Positions 8,974 to 18,880 of a stretch of 64,000 bases of DNA are shown here, in pieces (the stretch's first letter is position 1; the number at the start of each line of letters is the position of its first letter). The DNA comes from JARFVT01 sp036677425. GTDB lineage: Bacteria > Pseudomonadota > Alphaproteobacteria > UBA8366 > Aestuariispiraceae. The stretch spans positions 744,001 to 808,000 of the forward strand of contig JARFVT010000013.1 in assembly GCA_036677425.1 (NCBI GenBank), read 5' to 3'. Under the pieces are notes generated by a model. That model ran no database searches, was not told the DNA's origin, and saw nothing but the letters and a program-made list of their open reading frames with translations. A program made the translations under genes and the position numbers.

Positions 8974-9588
8974 ATGATTATTCAGGCGCTAGCCTTTTTT
9001 ATGTTTGCCATAATCACGGTGGTTAGTGGTATAATGGTTATATCATCACGTAATCCAGTGCATTCGGTGTTGTTTTTGATATTGGCATTTTTTAATGTTG
9101 CAGGCCTTTTCATATTACAAGGCGCAGAATTTATTGCGATGATTTTGGTCATTGTTTATGTGGGCGCGGTTGCGGTGTTATTCTTATTCGTCGTTATGAT
9201 GTTAGATATTGATTATAAAAAATTACGCAGTGGGGTGATGAAAAATGCATCATTGGGCGTTTTAGTTGGGATCATCCTTGTTGTTGAGCTTGGCATGGCA
9301 ATTGGTGGTTATAAAATTTTACCAGATAGCTTAATTGTCAGTGATATAGCCGTAAAAACCCCTGATAATATCACTAATACTGCCGCATTGGGCAATGTTA
9401 TTTATACTCATTATTTCTATCTTTTCCAAGGTGCTGGCATGATATTGCTGTTGGCTATGGTCGGGGCAATCACATTGGCGTTACGTAAAAGACCGGGCGT
9501 TAAAAAACAAAATATCCCTAATCAAGTAATGCGCAGTGCGAAGGATGAAATTAAAATGGTCAAAGTTAAAATAGGGGAGGGCATATAA
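8974..9588 (+). CDS. nuoJ: NADH-quinone oxidoreductase subunit J
   Basis: A membrane subunit (ND6-type) of complex I with about five helices; its third helix changes shape during coupling in known structures. Conserved GAVAVLFLFVVMMLDI is seen near residues 60-80. The 204 residues are normal for Alphaproteobacteria, with a polar C-terminal tail. GGAGG lies just before ATG 8974. The gap of 67 bases after the extended nuoI frame is the widest inside the operon; I see no terminator in it. The stop codon overlaps the nuoK start by one base. Confidence 0.95.
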   Translation: MIIQALAFFMFAIITVVSGIMVISSRNPVHSVLFLILAFFNVAGLFILQGAEFIAMILVIVYVGAVAVLFLFVVMMLDIDYKKLRSGVMKNASLGVLVGIILVVELGMAIGGYKILPDSLIVSDIAVKTPDNITNTAALGNVIYTHYFYLFQGAGMILLLAMVGAITLALRKRPGVKKQNIPNQVMRSAKDEIKMVKVKIGEGI

Positions 9589-9899
9589 TGTTTGAAATTG
9601 GTTTAGCGCATTATCTAAGCTTGGCATCTATTTTATTCACGCTTGGGTTATTTGGTATTTTTTTAAATCGAAAAAATATTATCGTACTTTTAATGTCAAT
9701 AGAATTAATGTTGCTTGCGGTTAATATTAATATGGTTTCATTTTCCGTATATCTTGAAAATTTAGTTGGACAGGTCTTTGCGTTGTTCGTGCTTACGGTT
9801 GCCGCTGCGGAGGCCGCAATTGGCCTTGCAATTTTGGTGGTATATTATCGTAACCGCGCCAGTATCGAAGTCGAAGACATCCATATGATGAAAGGCTAA
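9588..9899 (+). CDS. nuoK: NADH-quinone oxidoreductase subunit K
   Basis: The ND4L-type membrane subunit, 103 residues in three helices. Two buried glutamates expected for the proton path are visible, in MSIELMLLAVNIN and in AAAEAAIGLAILV. Start ATG 9588 shares a base with the nuoJ stop, so translation is probably coupled. nuoL follows after 6 bases. Confidence 0.96.
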   Translation: MFEIGLAHYLSLASILFTLGLFGIFLNRKNIIVLLMSIELMLLAVNINMVSFSVYLENLVGQVFALFVLTVAAAEAAIGLAILVVYYRNRASIEVEDIHMMKG

Positions 9900-9905
9900 G
9901 GAATA

Positions 9906-11861
9906 ATGGAATTTACAATTGTATTCCTGCCGTTATTAACCGCAATATTTGTTGGTTTATTTGGTCGTAAAATTGGCGATAGGCTATCGCAAATTATTAC
10001 ATCGGGCGGTTTGGTTATTGCGGCAATTTTATCATGGATAGTCTTTTTAGGCTTTGCCATTGGCAGTTCAGAACCGCATGTTATTATTTTAATGGATTGG
10101 GTTAATTCTGGTTCATTTGAATTTAATTGGGCGTTGAGAATTGACGCATTAACATCGGTTATGCTTATCGTTGTTACCACCGTATCGGCGGTGGTGCATA
10201 TATATTCCATCGGTTATATGGCGCATGATAATTCTATTTCACGCTTTATGGCTTACCTAAGCTTTTTTACCTTTTCCATGTTAACATTGGTTACAGCCGA
10301 TAATTTGGTGCAGATGTTCTTTGGTTGGGAAGGCGTTGGCGTTGCCTCTTATTTATTAATTGGTTTTTGGTATGATAAACCATCGGCCTGCGCGGCGGCA
10401 ATCAAGGCATTTATTGTTAATCGGGTTGGTGATTTTGGCTTTGCCTTAGGCATATTCTCAATATTTATTTTAACGGGATCGGTTCAATTTGACGCGGTAT
10501 TTGCCGCCATACCTGATCTTGTTGGCACCAATATTATTTTCCTTGGTATGAGCTTTGACGCGATAACCATCACGTGCTTATTATTATTCGTTGGTGCGAT
10601 GGGCAAATCAGCCCAGCTCGGCCTGCAAACATGGTTACCAGATGCAATGGCAGGTCCTACGCCAGTATCGGCACTTATTCACGCTGCAACTATGGTTACA
10701 GCTGGTGTTTTCATGGTGTGCAGATTATCGCCAATATTTGAATTTTCCGACACGGCCTTGATGGTTATAACCTTGGTTGGGGCATCGACTGCATTTTTTG
10801 CCGCCACCGTTGGCCTAACACAAAATGATATAAAACGTGTTATTGCCTATTCTACCTGTTCGCAATTGGGATATATGTTTTTTGCCATTGGTGTATCGGC
10901 TTATCAGGCAGCAATGTTTCATTTATTCACCCATGCTTTTTTCAAAGCCCTTTTATTCTTAGGTGCTGGTTCGGTTATTCATGCCATGAGCGACGAACAA
11001 GATATGCGTAAAATGGGTGGCTTAGCTAGCAAGATAAAAACCACATATATAATGATGTGGATCGGTTCAATCGCCTTGATGGGGGTTGGTATTCCTGGGT
11101 TAAATATTGGCTTTGCAGGTTTCTATTCCAAAGATATTATTTTAGAATCGGCCTTTGCTGCACAAACGGGAATTGGCGCATATGCTTTTTGGTTAGGGAT
11201 AGCCGCAGCCTTTATGACTGCTTTTTATTCCGGTCGTTTAATATTCATGACTTTCCATGGCAAGCCGCGTTGTGATGAAAAAACATGGGCGCATGTGCAT
11301 GAATCGCCATTCATCATGACCGCGCCATTATGGATACTTGTTATCGGCTCTATCGTTGCTGGTGCTGCGGGATATTCGATATTTGTCGGTCATGGTATGG
11401 ATGACTTCTGGGGATCATCGATCTATGTGGCGGAAAGCCATCAGGCATTACATAATGCCCATGATGTCGCCCTATGGGTTAAATTATCACCATTGGTTGT
11501 CGGTATAAGTGGTTTGGCGCTTAGTTGGTATATGTATGTGGCAAAACCACATCTTCCGGCAAAGTTCGCCGATAATATGGTTGGTCTTTATCATTTCTCG
11601 TATAATAAATGGTATTTTGACGAATTATATGATAAAATTTTCGTTAAAATGGCTTTTAGAATTGGCAATTTCTTATGGAAACGTGGCGATCAAAAAACTA
11701 TAGATTATTTTGGCCCTGATGGGGTCTCCGTTCGAACATCAGATATGGCAAAGATTATTTCAAAGCTGCAATCTGGATATGTTTATCATTATGCGTTTGC
11801 CATGCTCTTGGGTGTGGTTGTTTTTGTAACTTGGTATATTCTTTCCGGCATGGCAGTATAA
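9906..11861 (+). CDS. nuoL: NADH-quinone oxidoreductase subunit L
   Basis: The distal antiporter-like proton-pumping subunit, with about 16 helices including the long lateral helix at the C-terminus. Family segments include FFGWEGVGVASYLLIGFWY, LQTWLPDAMAGPTPVSALIH and the broken-helix region with THAFFKALLFL. The 651 residues are full length, and the C-terminal polar stretch and last helix are intact. nuoM starts 19 bases later. Confidence 0.96.
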   Translation: MEFTIVFLPLLTAIFVGLFGRKIGDRLSQIITSGGLVIAAILSWIVFLGFAIGSSEPHVIILMDWVNSGSFEFNWALRIDALTSVMLIVVTTVSAVVHIYSIGYMAHDNSISRFMAYLSFFTFSMLTLVTADNLVQMFFGWEGVGVASYLLIGFWYDKPSACAAAIKAFIVNRVGDFGFALGIFSIFILTGSVQFDAVFAAIPDLVGTNIIFLGMSFDAITITCLLLFVGAMGKSAQLGLQTWLPDAMAGPTPVSALIHAATMVTAGVFMVCRLSPIFEFSDTALMVITLVGASTAFFAATVGLTQNDIKRVIAYSTCSQLGYMFFAIGVSAYQAAMFHLFTHAFFKALLFLGAGSVIHAMSDEQDMRKMGGLASKIKTTYIMMWIGSIALMGVGIPGLNIGFAGFYSKDIILESAFAAQTGIGAYAFWLGIAAAFMTAFYSGRLIFMTFHGKPRCDEKTWAHVHESPFIMTAPLWILVIGSIVAGAAGYSIFVGHGMDDFWGSSIYVAESHQALHNAHDVALWVKLSPLVVGISGLALSWYMYVAKPHLPAKFADNMVGLYHFSYNKWYFDELYDKIFVKMAFRIGNFLWKRGDQKTIDYFGPDGVSVRTSDMAKIISKLQSGYVYHYAFAMLLGVVVFVTWYILSGMAV

Positions 11862-11880
11862 CCAAGGGGAATATGAAACA

Positions 11881-13428
11881 ATGACATTTGACTGGCCTAT
11901 ATTATCTTTAACGACCTTCATACCCATATTGGGCGGCTTAGCTATTCTTTTATTCATTCGTGGAAATGAAGAAGAGGTTGCGCGAAACTCCCGTTGGACT
12001 GCCCTGTGGGTATCAATCACCACCTTTGTAATTTCATTGTTATTATGGGTTAATTTTGACATCACCACGGCAGAATTTCAATTTGTCGAACGACATACTT
12101 GGATACCTGCATTCAATATCTCATATCATATGGGTGTTGATGGTATTTCGGTGTTTTTTATATTATTATCGACATTATTAACCCCGCTTTGTATCTTAGC
12201 CAGCTGGCAATCAATAACTAAAAATGTGCGCGAATATATGATCGCATTTTTGATTTTAGAAACCATGATGATCGGCATGTTTGCTGCCCTTGATATTTTA
12301 TTATTCTATATATTTTTCGAGGCGGTCCTTATACCGATGTATATAATAATCGGCGTATGGGGTGGGGCAAGGCGTGTTTATGCCTCGTTTAAATTCTTCC
12401 TTTATACCTTGCTTGGTTCTATTTTAATGTTGGTGGCAATTTTATATATGTATAGCCAAACAGGAACGACCGATATTCCCACATTGATGGCATTTAATTT
12501 TGATGCTGATGTGCAGAAATGGTTGTGGTTGGCTTTCTTTGCATCATTTGCGGTCAAAGTCCCAATGTGGCCAGTTCACACATGGTTGCCCGATGCCCAT
12601 GTGGAAGCGCCAACCGCAGGTTCGGTTATTTTGGCGGGTGTATTATTGAAAATGGGTGGTTATGGTTTCTTACGCTTTTCCATACCGATGATGCCATTGG
12701 CAAGTTTCTATTTCGCCGATATGGTGTTTTGGATGTCGGTTATTGCCGTTGTCTACACATCGTTAATTGCCCTTGTGCAAGATGACATGAAAAAACTGAT
12801 TGCCTATTCATCTATCGCCCATATGGGTTTTGTCACAGCGGCGATATTTGCCGTTAATGAACAGGCGATTTCGGGCGCAATAATTCAAATGCTTAGCCAT
12901 GGCATAGTCTCTGGCGCATTATTCCTTTGCGTTGGCGTTGTTTATGACCGGTTACATACAAGGGATATTTCAAGATACGGTGGTTTGGTGCATTTAATGC
13001 CAAAATATGCGGTATTATTCATGATCTTCACCATGGCCTCGGTCGGATTGCCGGGAACAAGCGGCTTTGTTGGTGAGTTTTTGATCTTGGCGGGTGCGTA
13101 TCAATATAGCACATGGCTGGCCTTTGGCTTGGCAACGGGATTATTCTTGGGCGCAGCTTACATGCTTTATCTATATCGTCGAGTTATCTTTGGTAAGTTG
13201 GAAAAAGAAGATCTTAAAGGCATGTTAGATTTAAGCCCTAGGGAAATAGCGATCTTTGCACCATTGGTTATTGTGGTTTTTTGGATGGGAATATATCCAA
13301 ATAGCTTTTTATCAGCAATCGAAGTAAGCGTGATTAATTTGGTTGATAATTATCAAGCTGCTATTGCTGCAGCGACACAAGATGCATTAAATTTAGCCAG
13401 CAATTCAACCATAATACCGACAGAATAG
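11881..13428 (+). CDS. nuoM: NADH-quinone oxidoreductase subunit M
   Basis: The middle antiporter-like proton-pumping subunit of the membrane arm, with about 14 helices. Recognisable segments are YHMGVDGISVFFILLSTLL, FFEAVLIPMYIIIGVWGG (with the key Glu) and VHTWLPDAHVEAPTAGSVI. The 515 residues are normal. It lies between nuoL and nuoN; ribosome site GGAGC precedes the next gene. Confidence 0.96.
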   Translation: MTFDWPILSLTTFIPILGGLAILLFIRGNEEEVARNSRWTALWVSITTFVISLLLWVNFDITTAEFQFVERHTWIPAFNISYHMGVDGISVFFILLSTLLTPLCILASWQSITKNVREYMIAFLILETMMIGMFAALDILLFYIFFEAVLIPMYIIIGVWGGARRVYASFKFFLYTLLGSILMLVAILYMYSQTGTTDIPTLMAFNFDADVQKWLWLAFFASFAVKVPMWPVHTWLPDAHVEAPTAGSVILAGVLLKMGGYGFLRFSIPMMPLASFYFADMVFWMSVIAVVYTSLIALVQDDMKKLIAYSSIAHMGFVTAAIFAVNEQAISGAIIQMLSHGIVSGALFLCVGVVYDRLHTRDISRYGGLVHLMPKYAVLFMIFTMASVGLPGTSGFVGEFLILAGAYQYSTWLAFGLATGLFLGAAYMLYLYRRVIFGKLEKEDLKGMLDLSPREIAIFAPLVIVVFWMGIYPNSFLSAIEVSVINLVDNYQAAIAAATQDALNLASNSTIIPTE

Positions 13429-13442
13429 AAGGAGCATATCAC

Positions 13443-14891
13443 ATGTATAATTGGCCTATAATGATGCCTGCGATTGCAGAAATTTTTCTTGCCTGTGCTA
13501 TTATGGCTTTGATGATGTTGGGTGCTTATTCTAAAAAGGAAAAAGCGCTTGATTTGGTGATGCCTGCCACATTGATGGTATTATTCATTACCGCGATTTT
13601 AGTGATATGGGTTGGCGGTGAAAAACGATTAGCTTTCAATGGTTTGTTTATCGTAGATCATTTTGCACAAATGATGAAGCTTATGGTTTTATTGGCATCA
13701 TTTTTAACCATATTAATAAGCCGCGATTTCATTAAACGCGAAGGCATGGCAAAATTTGAATATCCAATTTTATTAACATTTGCAACGCTTGGCATGTTAA
13801 TGATGATTTCCGCCAATGATTTGATGAGCCTTTATATCGGTTTGGAATTACAAAGCCTGTCATTATATGTGATGGCTGCTTTCCAACGCAATTCAGTGCG
13901 CTCGACCGAGGCTGGTTTAAAATATTTTGTCTTAGGCGCGCTTAGCTCTGGCATGTTGCTTTATGGTTGTTCATTGATTTATGGCTTCACCGGCACCACG
14001 TCATTCACCGTGCTTGCTGCAAATTTTGATGGCATTGAACATGCGTCGCTTGGCGTTATAATCGGCGTTATTTTCTTATTAACTGGTCTTGCGTTTAAAA
14101 TATCTGCCGTACCATTTCATATGTGGACACCCGATGTTTACGAAGGCGCACCAACATCGGTTACGGCATTTTTTGCCGTCGCACCTAAAATTGCCGCGAT
14201 GGCATTATTATTGCGCGTAATGGTCGGGGCTTTTGGTGATTTAATCAATGATTGGCAACAGGTTATTATCGTTATTTCAATGGCTTCAATGGCACTTGGT
14301 GCATTGGCGGCCATCGCCCAAACAAATATAAAACGTCTTATGGCCTATAGCTCAATCGGGCATATTGGTTTTGCCTTAATTGGTCTTGCAGCGGGAAGCG
14401 AAGAAGCAATTCAGGCGGTAATAATTTACTTAGCAATTTATTTGGTGATGAATATTGGCACATTTACCTGTATTTTATGTATGAAACGTCAAGACCGTAT
14501 GGTTGAAGATATTAGCGATTTAGCAGGATTAAAATCAACTAATCCATTGCTGGCATTGGCATTGATGATATTCATGTTCTCGATGGCGGGCATTCCACCA
14601 TTGGTTGGTTTCATGGGTAAATTATTTGTATTTAAAGCGGCGATAGAACAAGGTCTAATCGCATTAACTATTGTTGGCGCAATCGCCAGCGTTATTAGTG
14701 CATTTTATTATTTACGAATAATTAAAATCATGTATTTTGATGAACCTGTAGATGCATTTGATAAAATTAACAGCAAATCAATAAGGTTGGTGTTAATTTG
14801 CACTGGCGTTATAACCGCAACCATGATTTTATATTTACCTTTAATTACTAATCCAGCTGCTCATGCCGCAGCATCACTTTTTGCAGGATAA
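13443..14891 (+). CDS. nuoN: NADH-quinone oxidoreductase subunit N
   Basis: The third antiporter-like subunit, next to NuoK, with about 14 helices. Segments SLYIGLELQSLSLYVMAAF, FHMWTPDVYEGAPTSVTAFF and SMAGIPPLVGFMGKLFVF are typical. The 482 residues are normal. It is the last subunit gene of the operon, but birA begins only 11 bases later, so transcription probably continues into the cofactor genes. Confidence 0.96.
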   Translation: MYNWPIMMPAIAEIFLACAIMALMMLGAYSKKEKALDLVMPATLMVLFITAILVIWVGGEKRLAFNGLFIVDHFAQMMKLMVLLASFLTILISRDFIKREGMAKFEYPILLTFATLGMLMMISANDLMSLYIGLELQSLSLYVMAAFQRNSVRSTEAGLKYFVLGALSSGMLLYGCSLIYGFTGTTSFTVLAANFDGIEHASLGVIIGVIFLLTGLAFKISAVPFHMWTPDVYEGAPTSVTAFFAVAPKIAAMALLLRVMVGAFGDLINDWQQVIIVISMASMALGALAAIAQTNIKRLMAYSSIGHIGFALIGLAAGSEEAIQAVIIYLAIYLVMNIGTFTCILCMKRQDRMVEDISDLAGLKSTNPLLALALMIFMFSMAGIPPLVGFMGKLFVFKAAIEQGLIALTIVGAIASVISAFYYLRIIKIMYFDEPVDAFDKINSKSIRLVLICTGVITATMILYLPLITNPAAHAAASLFAG

Positions 14892-14902
14892 TATTAAGCG
14901 GC

Positions 14903-15667
14903 ATGTTAAATATTGATGAAAGTAAAATTTCATTACCAAATGACTTTAAACTTCATTCATTTGCGTCACTGGTATCAACTAATGACGAAGCAGTGATTAT
15001 GGCAAATGAAGGCGCAAGCGATGGCACGATAATTTATGCCGGTGAACAGAAATCTGGTCGCGGCAGGCTTTCAAGAAATTGGGTATCGCCACGCGGTAAT
15101 TTATATCTATCGGTGATTTTACGCAATATTGGTCAGATGGTAAATGTGGCACAGCTTTCATTCATCACTGCGGTTGCTATGGCTGATGCGATTGCTGAAT
15201 TTCTACCAAAACCAGATAGCATAAAATTAAAATGGCCAAATGATATATTGATTAATAATGCAAAATTTTGTGGAATATTGCTGGAATGTGGTATGGATAA
15301 ATCTGGTCATAACTGGGTTGTAATTGGAACAGGTGTTAATATCAACAGCCACCCGCAAGATGTTATGTATCAAACAACCGATTTACATCAGGAAAATTGC
15401 CATGTCTCAATCGAAGAGTTATTAGTAAAATATATTCAAAAACTATCGCAATGGCGAGATAGATGGTTGAGTTATGGGTTTGCGCCCATAAGAGCAGCAT
15501 GGCTTAATAAGGCGGCAAGGCTTGGTGAAATTATAAAAGTTAATTTGCCAAATGATATAAAAATTGAAGGCATATTCCGTGGTATGAATTTATTTGGTGA
15601 AATTGAAATTATAATGGCTGATGGTAATATAAAAATGGTTAATGCAGGCGATATTTTTTTTGAATAA
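14903..15667 (+). CDS. birA: Biotin--[acetyl-CoA-carboxylase] ligase
   Basis: Activates biotin with ATP and attaches it to the biotin carrier protein of acetyl-CoA carboxylase. The biotinyl-AMP loop GRGRLSRNW and the catalytic-core KWPNDILINNAKFCGIL are visible, with a short C-terminal SH3-like domain. At 254 residues it lacks the N-terminal DNA-binding domain of the E. coli protein, so it is a group I enzyme and not a repressor. The position between nuoN and coaX is a conserved alphaproteobacterial arrangement. Confidence 0.93.
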   Translation: MLNIDESKISLPNDFKLHSFASLVSTNDEAVIMANEGASDGTIIYAGEQKSGRGRLSRNWVSPRGNLYLSVILRNIGQMVNVAQLSFITAVAMADAIAEFLPKPDSIKLKWPNDILINNAKFCGILLECGMDKSGHNWVVIGTGVNINSHPQDVMYQTTDLHQENCHVSIEELLVKYIQKLSQWRDRWLSYGFAPIRAAWLNKAARLGEIIKVNLPNDIKIEGIFRGMNLFGEIEIIMADGNIKMVNAGDIFFE

Positions 15668-15681
15668 GAAAGCATGATTTA

Positions 15682-16467
15682 ATGTTATTAGTTATTGATT
15701 CTGGCAATACTAATGTTGTTTTTGCCGTTTATAAAAATGAAAAACGGCTTGGCGTATTTCGCATTGCAAATGATCCAAAACGTACTGCAGATGAATATGC
15801 CGTATGGTTGATGAATTTAATGCAATTAAAAAAAATTGAATATCAAAAAATTGCAAATTGTATATTGGCAAGCGTTGTACCAGAAACAGAATTTAATTTG
15901 ATAAGCCTGTGCCAACGTTATTTCAATGAGCCATTAGTAGTTAATAAGAATAAAGTAAATTTAGGTATAAAAATATTAATTGATCATCCAGATCAAGTTG
16001 GCGCAGATCGGTTAGTTAATGTGGTTGGCGCATTTAAAAAATACGGTGGAGAGCAAATTATTATTGATTTTGGAACTGCAACAACTTTTGATGTTATGGA
16101 TAAGGATGGCAATTATTGTGGTGGAATTATCGCACCGGGAATAAATCTATCGGTTGAGGCACTTTATAAAGCAGCAGCAAAATTACCATTAGTCGAAGTA
16201 AAGCCAACAAAAAAAATCATTGGTAATTCGACCATAACCGCGATGCAATCGGGAATTTTTTGGGGCTATATATCGATGATCGAAGGGCTTGTTGCCCGAA
16301 TAAAAAATGAATTTCACCAGCCGCTGGAGGTTATTGCTACTGGTGGTTTGGCGGAACTTTTTGCCAATGAATGCGAAGTTATTAAATTAACCGACCGAGG
16401 TTTAACCTTGGACGGTTTAGTAGAAATTTTTAAATTAAATACGGCTGTAGATATTGATAATCAATAG
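15682..16467 (+). CDS. coaX: Type III pantothenate kinase
   Basis: Phosphorylates pantothenate in the first step of coenzyme A synthesis. It is an ASKHA-fold kinase: the N-terminal phosphate loop DSGNTNVVFAVY, the second motif GADRLVNVVGAF and the third IIDFGTATTFDVMD are in order, followed by GGIIAPGINLS and TGGLAELFA. The 261 residues are standard. It lies 14 bases after birA and 27 before rnj. Confidence 0.95.
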   Translation: MLLVIDSGNTNVVFAVYKNEKRLGVFRIANDPKRTADEYAVWLMNLMQLKKIEYQKIANCILASVVPETEFNLISLCQRYFNEPLVVNKNKVNLGIKILIDHPDQVGADRLVNVVGAFKKYGGEQIIIDFGTATTFDVMDKDGNYCGGIIAPGINLSVEALYKAAAKLPLVEVKPTKKIIGNSTITAMQSGIFWGYISMIEGLVARIKNEFHQPLEVIATGGLAELFANECEVIKLTDRGLTLDGLVEIFKLNTAVDIDNQ

Positions 16468-16494
16468 ATCACAGCATTAATAAATAAGGTTATT

Positions 16495-18174
16495 ATGACA
16501 AATTATAAAAAAACTGGTAATCCTTCTGCCGATGAATTATTGTTTTTACCATTGGGTGGTAGCGGCGAAATAGGTATGAATTTAAATTTATACGGCCCTG
16601 ATGGTAAATGGTTAATCGTCGATGTGGGTATTACATTTGGCGATAGCACGACACCAGGGGTCGATGTTATCATGCCTGACCCTGCATTCATTGCCAAAAG
16701 GTCGGATCAAATTTCGGCAATAATTTTAACTCATGGTCATGAAGATCATTTGGGGGCGGTGCAGTATTTATGGCCAAAATTAAAATGTCCCATATATGCA
16801 ACCCCGTTTACCGCCGCGTTTTTGCGCCGTAAATTGGCTGATTGCAGCTTTCTAAATGATATGGAAATTATCGAAATCCCATTATCTTCAAAATTTTCTG
16901 TGGATAAATTCGATATTGAATTAATATCATTAACCCATTCAATTTTAGAACCAAACGCTCTGTTAATAAAAACACCCGTTGGCAATATTATGCATACGGG
17001 CGATTGGAAGCTTGACCCCGATCCTGCACTTGGTGAAAAAAGCGATGAAGAGGCATTGATAAAAGCGGGTGATGAAGGCATCTTGGCGATGGTTTGCGAT
17101 TCGACCAATGCGCTTAACGATGGCTGGTCTGGATCAGAGGGTGAAATTCGTAAAAATCTGATTGATTTAGTGGCAAGCAAAAGCGGCAAAGTCGCAATTG
17201 CTTGTTTTGCATCAAATGTGGCGCGGCTTGAAAGCGCTGTTTTGGCTGGTGTGGAAAATGGTCGTAAAATCGCCCTTGTTGGCAGGTCATTATGGCGCAT
17301 TGTCGATGCGGCAAAAGAAGCAGGATATTTAAAGGATGCACCAAAATTTTTAGAGGCAAGCGATGTTAAAGGCCTACCATCAAATAAAATATTATATATA
17401 TGTACGGGCAGTCAAGGCGAACCACGCGCCGCATTATCGCGAATTGCCGTTAAAAACCACCCCGATGTATCATTGACTAAAGGTGATTGCGTCATTTTTT
17501 CTAGCAGAGAAATACCCGGTAACGAAATTTCTATTTCAAATATACAAAATAGCCTTATTGAACAAAATATAGAAATAATAACTGCAAATGATTATAATAT
17601 TCACGCATCTGGACACCCATATCGTGATGAATTACGTCAAATGTATCAATGGGTAAGGCCGCATATTGCAATTCCAGTTCATGGGGAAGCAAGGCATCTT
17701 GAGGCCCATGCAACGCTTGCCAGCCAATGTGGTATAGCCCACAGCATGGCCGCCAGAAATGGTCGTTGCATGTCATTAAATAAAGACGGCGTTCAAATAA
17801 TTGACGAAGTTTTTTCATCAAGGTTATATCTGGACGGTAATCGATTATTACCAATGGATAATAATGCCCTAAAATCAAGGCGTAAAATGTCATGGAATGG
17901 TTTTGTGCTTATCAGTTTAGTCATCGATGATGATGGAGATTTATTGATTGATCCAGAAATTACCGTTGAAGGCTTATTTGATAATGATAATGATGAATAT
18001 GAAAAATTAGATAAATTAATTTCTGTTGCCGAAAGCGCATTAAATAAGCTTGGCAAGAAAGCCATAATGAATGATGATAAAATTAGGGAAACCATACGCA
18101 TTAGCCTTAGTCGAATATGCAAAAAAATAACGGCAAAACGTCCTATAATAAAGGTTCATTTAGCCAGAGTTTAA
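16495..18174 (+). CDS. rnj: Ribonuclease J
   Basis: A metallo-beta-lactamase/beta-CASP ribonuclease with 5'-3' exonuclease and endonuclease activity in RNA decay and maturation. The zinc motif THGHEDHLGAV is near residue 80, a further metal His is in MHTGDWKLDPDP, the beta-CASP motif is CTGSQGEPRAALSRI and the C-terminal metal site is IPVHGEARHLEAHA. The 559 residues are full length with the C-terminal oligomerisation domain. It sits in the conserved block coaX-rnj-mce. Confidence 0.95.
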   Translation: MTNYKKTGNPSADELLFLPLGGSGEIGMNLNLYGPDGKWLIVDVGITFGDSTTPGVDVIMPDPAFIAKRSDQISAIILTHGHEDHLGAVQYLWPKLKCPIYATPFTAAFLRRKLADCSFLNDMEIIEIPLSSKFSVDKFDIELISLTHSILEPNALLIKTPVGNIMHTGDWKLDPDPALGEKSDEEALIKAGDEGILAMVCDSTNALNDGWSGSEGEIRKNLIDLVASKSGKVAIACFASNVARLESAVLAGVENGRKIALVGRSLWRIVDAAKEAGYLKDAPKFLEASDVKGLPSNKILYICTGSQGEPRAALSRIAVKNHPDVSLTKGDCVIFSSREIPGNEISISNIQNSLIEQNIEIITANDYNIHASGHPYRDELRQMYQWVRPHIAIPVHGEARHLEAHATLASQCGIAHSMAARNGRCMSLNKDGVQIIDEVFSSRLYLDGNRLLPMDNNALKSRRKMSWNGFVLISLVIDDDGDLLIDPEITVEGLFDNDNDEYEKLDKLISVAESALNKLGKKAIMNDDKIRETIRISLSRICKKITAKRPIIKVHLARV

Positions 18175-18208
18175 TGGTAATTAAACATTAATATGCGGAG
18201 TATATCAT

Positions 18209-18610
18209 ATGATCGGTCGCCTTAACCATGTTGCAATTGTTGTCGCTAATCTAAATTCAGCGGCGGCTGTTTATCGTGATAATCTTGGTGCAAAAACATC
18301 AAAACAAATGGATTTAATTGATCACGGAGTTAGCGTTATCTTTGTTGAATTACCCAATAGCAAAATTGAATTATTACATCCATTGGGTGAAGGTTCTATT
18401 GCAAAATTTTTGGTAAAAAATCCATCGGGGGCAATGCATCATATTTGTTATGAGGTCGAAGATATAATTGCGGCGCGTGATAAATTAAAGTCTGATGGAA
18501 TGCGTGTTCTTGGCGATGGAGAACCGCGCATTGGTGCGCATGGTAAACCAGTCTTATTTCTGCATCCAAAGGATTTTTGTGGCACATTAATAGAAATAGA
18601 ACAGGTGTAA
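18209..18610 (+). CDS. mce: Methylmalonyl-CoA epimerase (VOC fold)
   Basis: Interconverts the (R) and (S) forms of methylmalonyl-CoA on the way from propionyl-CoA to succinyl-CoA. It begins with GRLNHVAIVVANL (metal His), and continues with the second-half motifs HHICYEVEDI and FLHPKDFCGTLIEIEQV (metal Glu). The 133 residues form the usual tandem betaalphabetabetabeta modules. No mutase or propionyl-CoA carboxylase gene is in this window, so the role rests on the family and on the conserved neighbourhood rnj-mce-DUF1467. Confidence 0.88.
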   Translation: MIGRLNHVAIVVANLNSAAAVYRDNLGAKTSKQMDLIDHGVSVIFVELPNSKIELLHPLGEGSIAKFLVKNPSGAMHHICYEVEDIIAARDKLKSDGMRVLGDGEPRIGAHGKPVLFLHPKDFCGTLIEIEQV

Positions 18611-18611
18611 A

Positions 18612-18857
18612 ATGGGCTTAGTATCAGGGATTGTTGTTTATATTATAATTTGGTGGTTATCATTATTTTTAATATTGCCATTTGGCATCAAACAACCAGA
18701 AAAAATAGAAAAAGGCCATATGCGCGGCGCACCAGAAAATCCCTTCATATGGCGTAAAATATTATATACAACTATTTTGGCGGCAATATTCTTTACAATT
18801 TATTATTTTTTTCAACAATCAGATTTAATAAAAATTCAACGCTCATATTATAATTAA
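18612..18857 (+). CDS. Small DUF1467-like membrane protein
   Basis: An 81-residue protein with two hydrophobic helices (about residues 5-25 and 53-70) joined by a polar loop. It contains the characteristic WWLSLFLILPFGIK and RGAPENPFIWRK segments of the DUF1467 family, whose function is unknown. It starts one base after the mce stop, so it is surely co-transcribed. In many Alphaproteobacteria this family lies directly before proS; here tag is placed between them. Confidence 0.8.
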   Translation: MGLVSGIVVYIIIWWLSLFLILPFGIKQPEKIEKGHMRGAPENPFIWRKILYTTILAAIFFTIYYFFQQSDLIKIQRSYYN

Positions 18858-18880
18858 TATGAAGATAACGGTATATTTCC

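Noticed and set aside
14903..15667. birA missing its DNA-binding domain
   Set aside because: Group I biotin ligases naturally lack it; the catalytic core and C-terminal domain are complete.
16746..17300. Long - strand open frame opposite rnj
   Set aside because: RNase J motifs lie on the + strand at the same place; the antisense frame has no recognisable domain or ribosome site.
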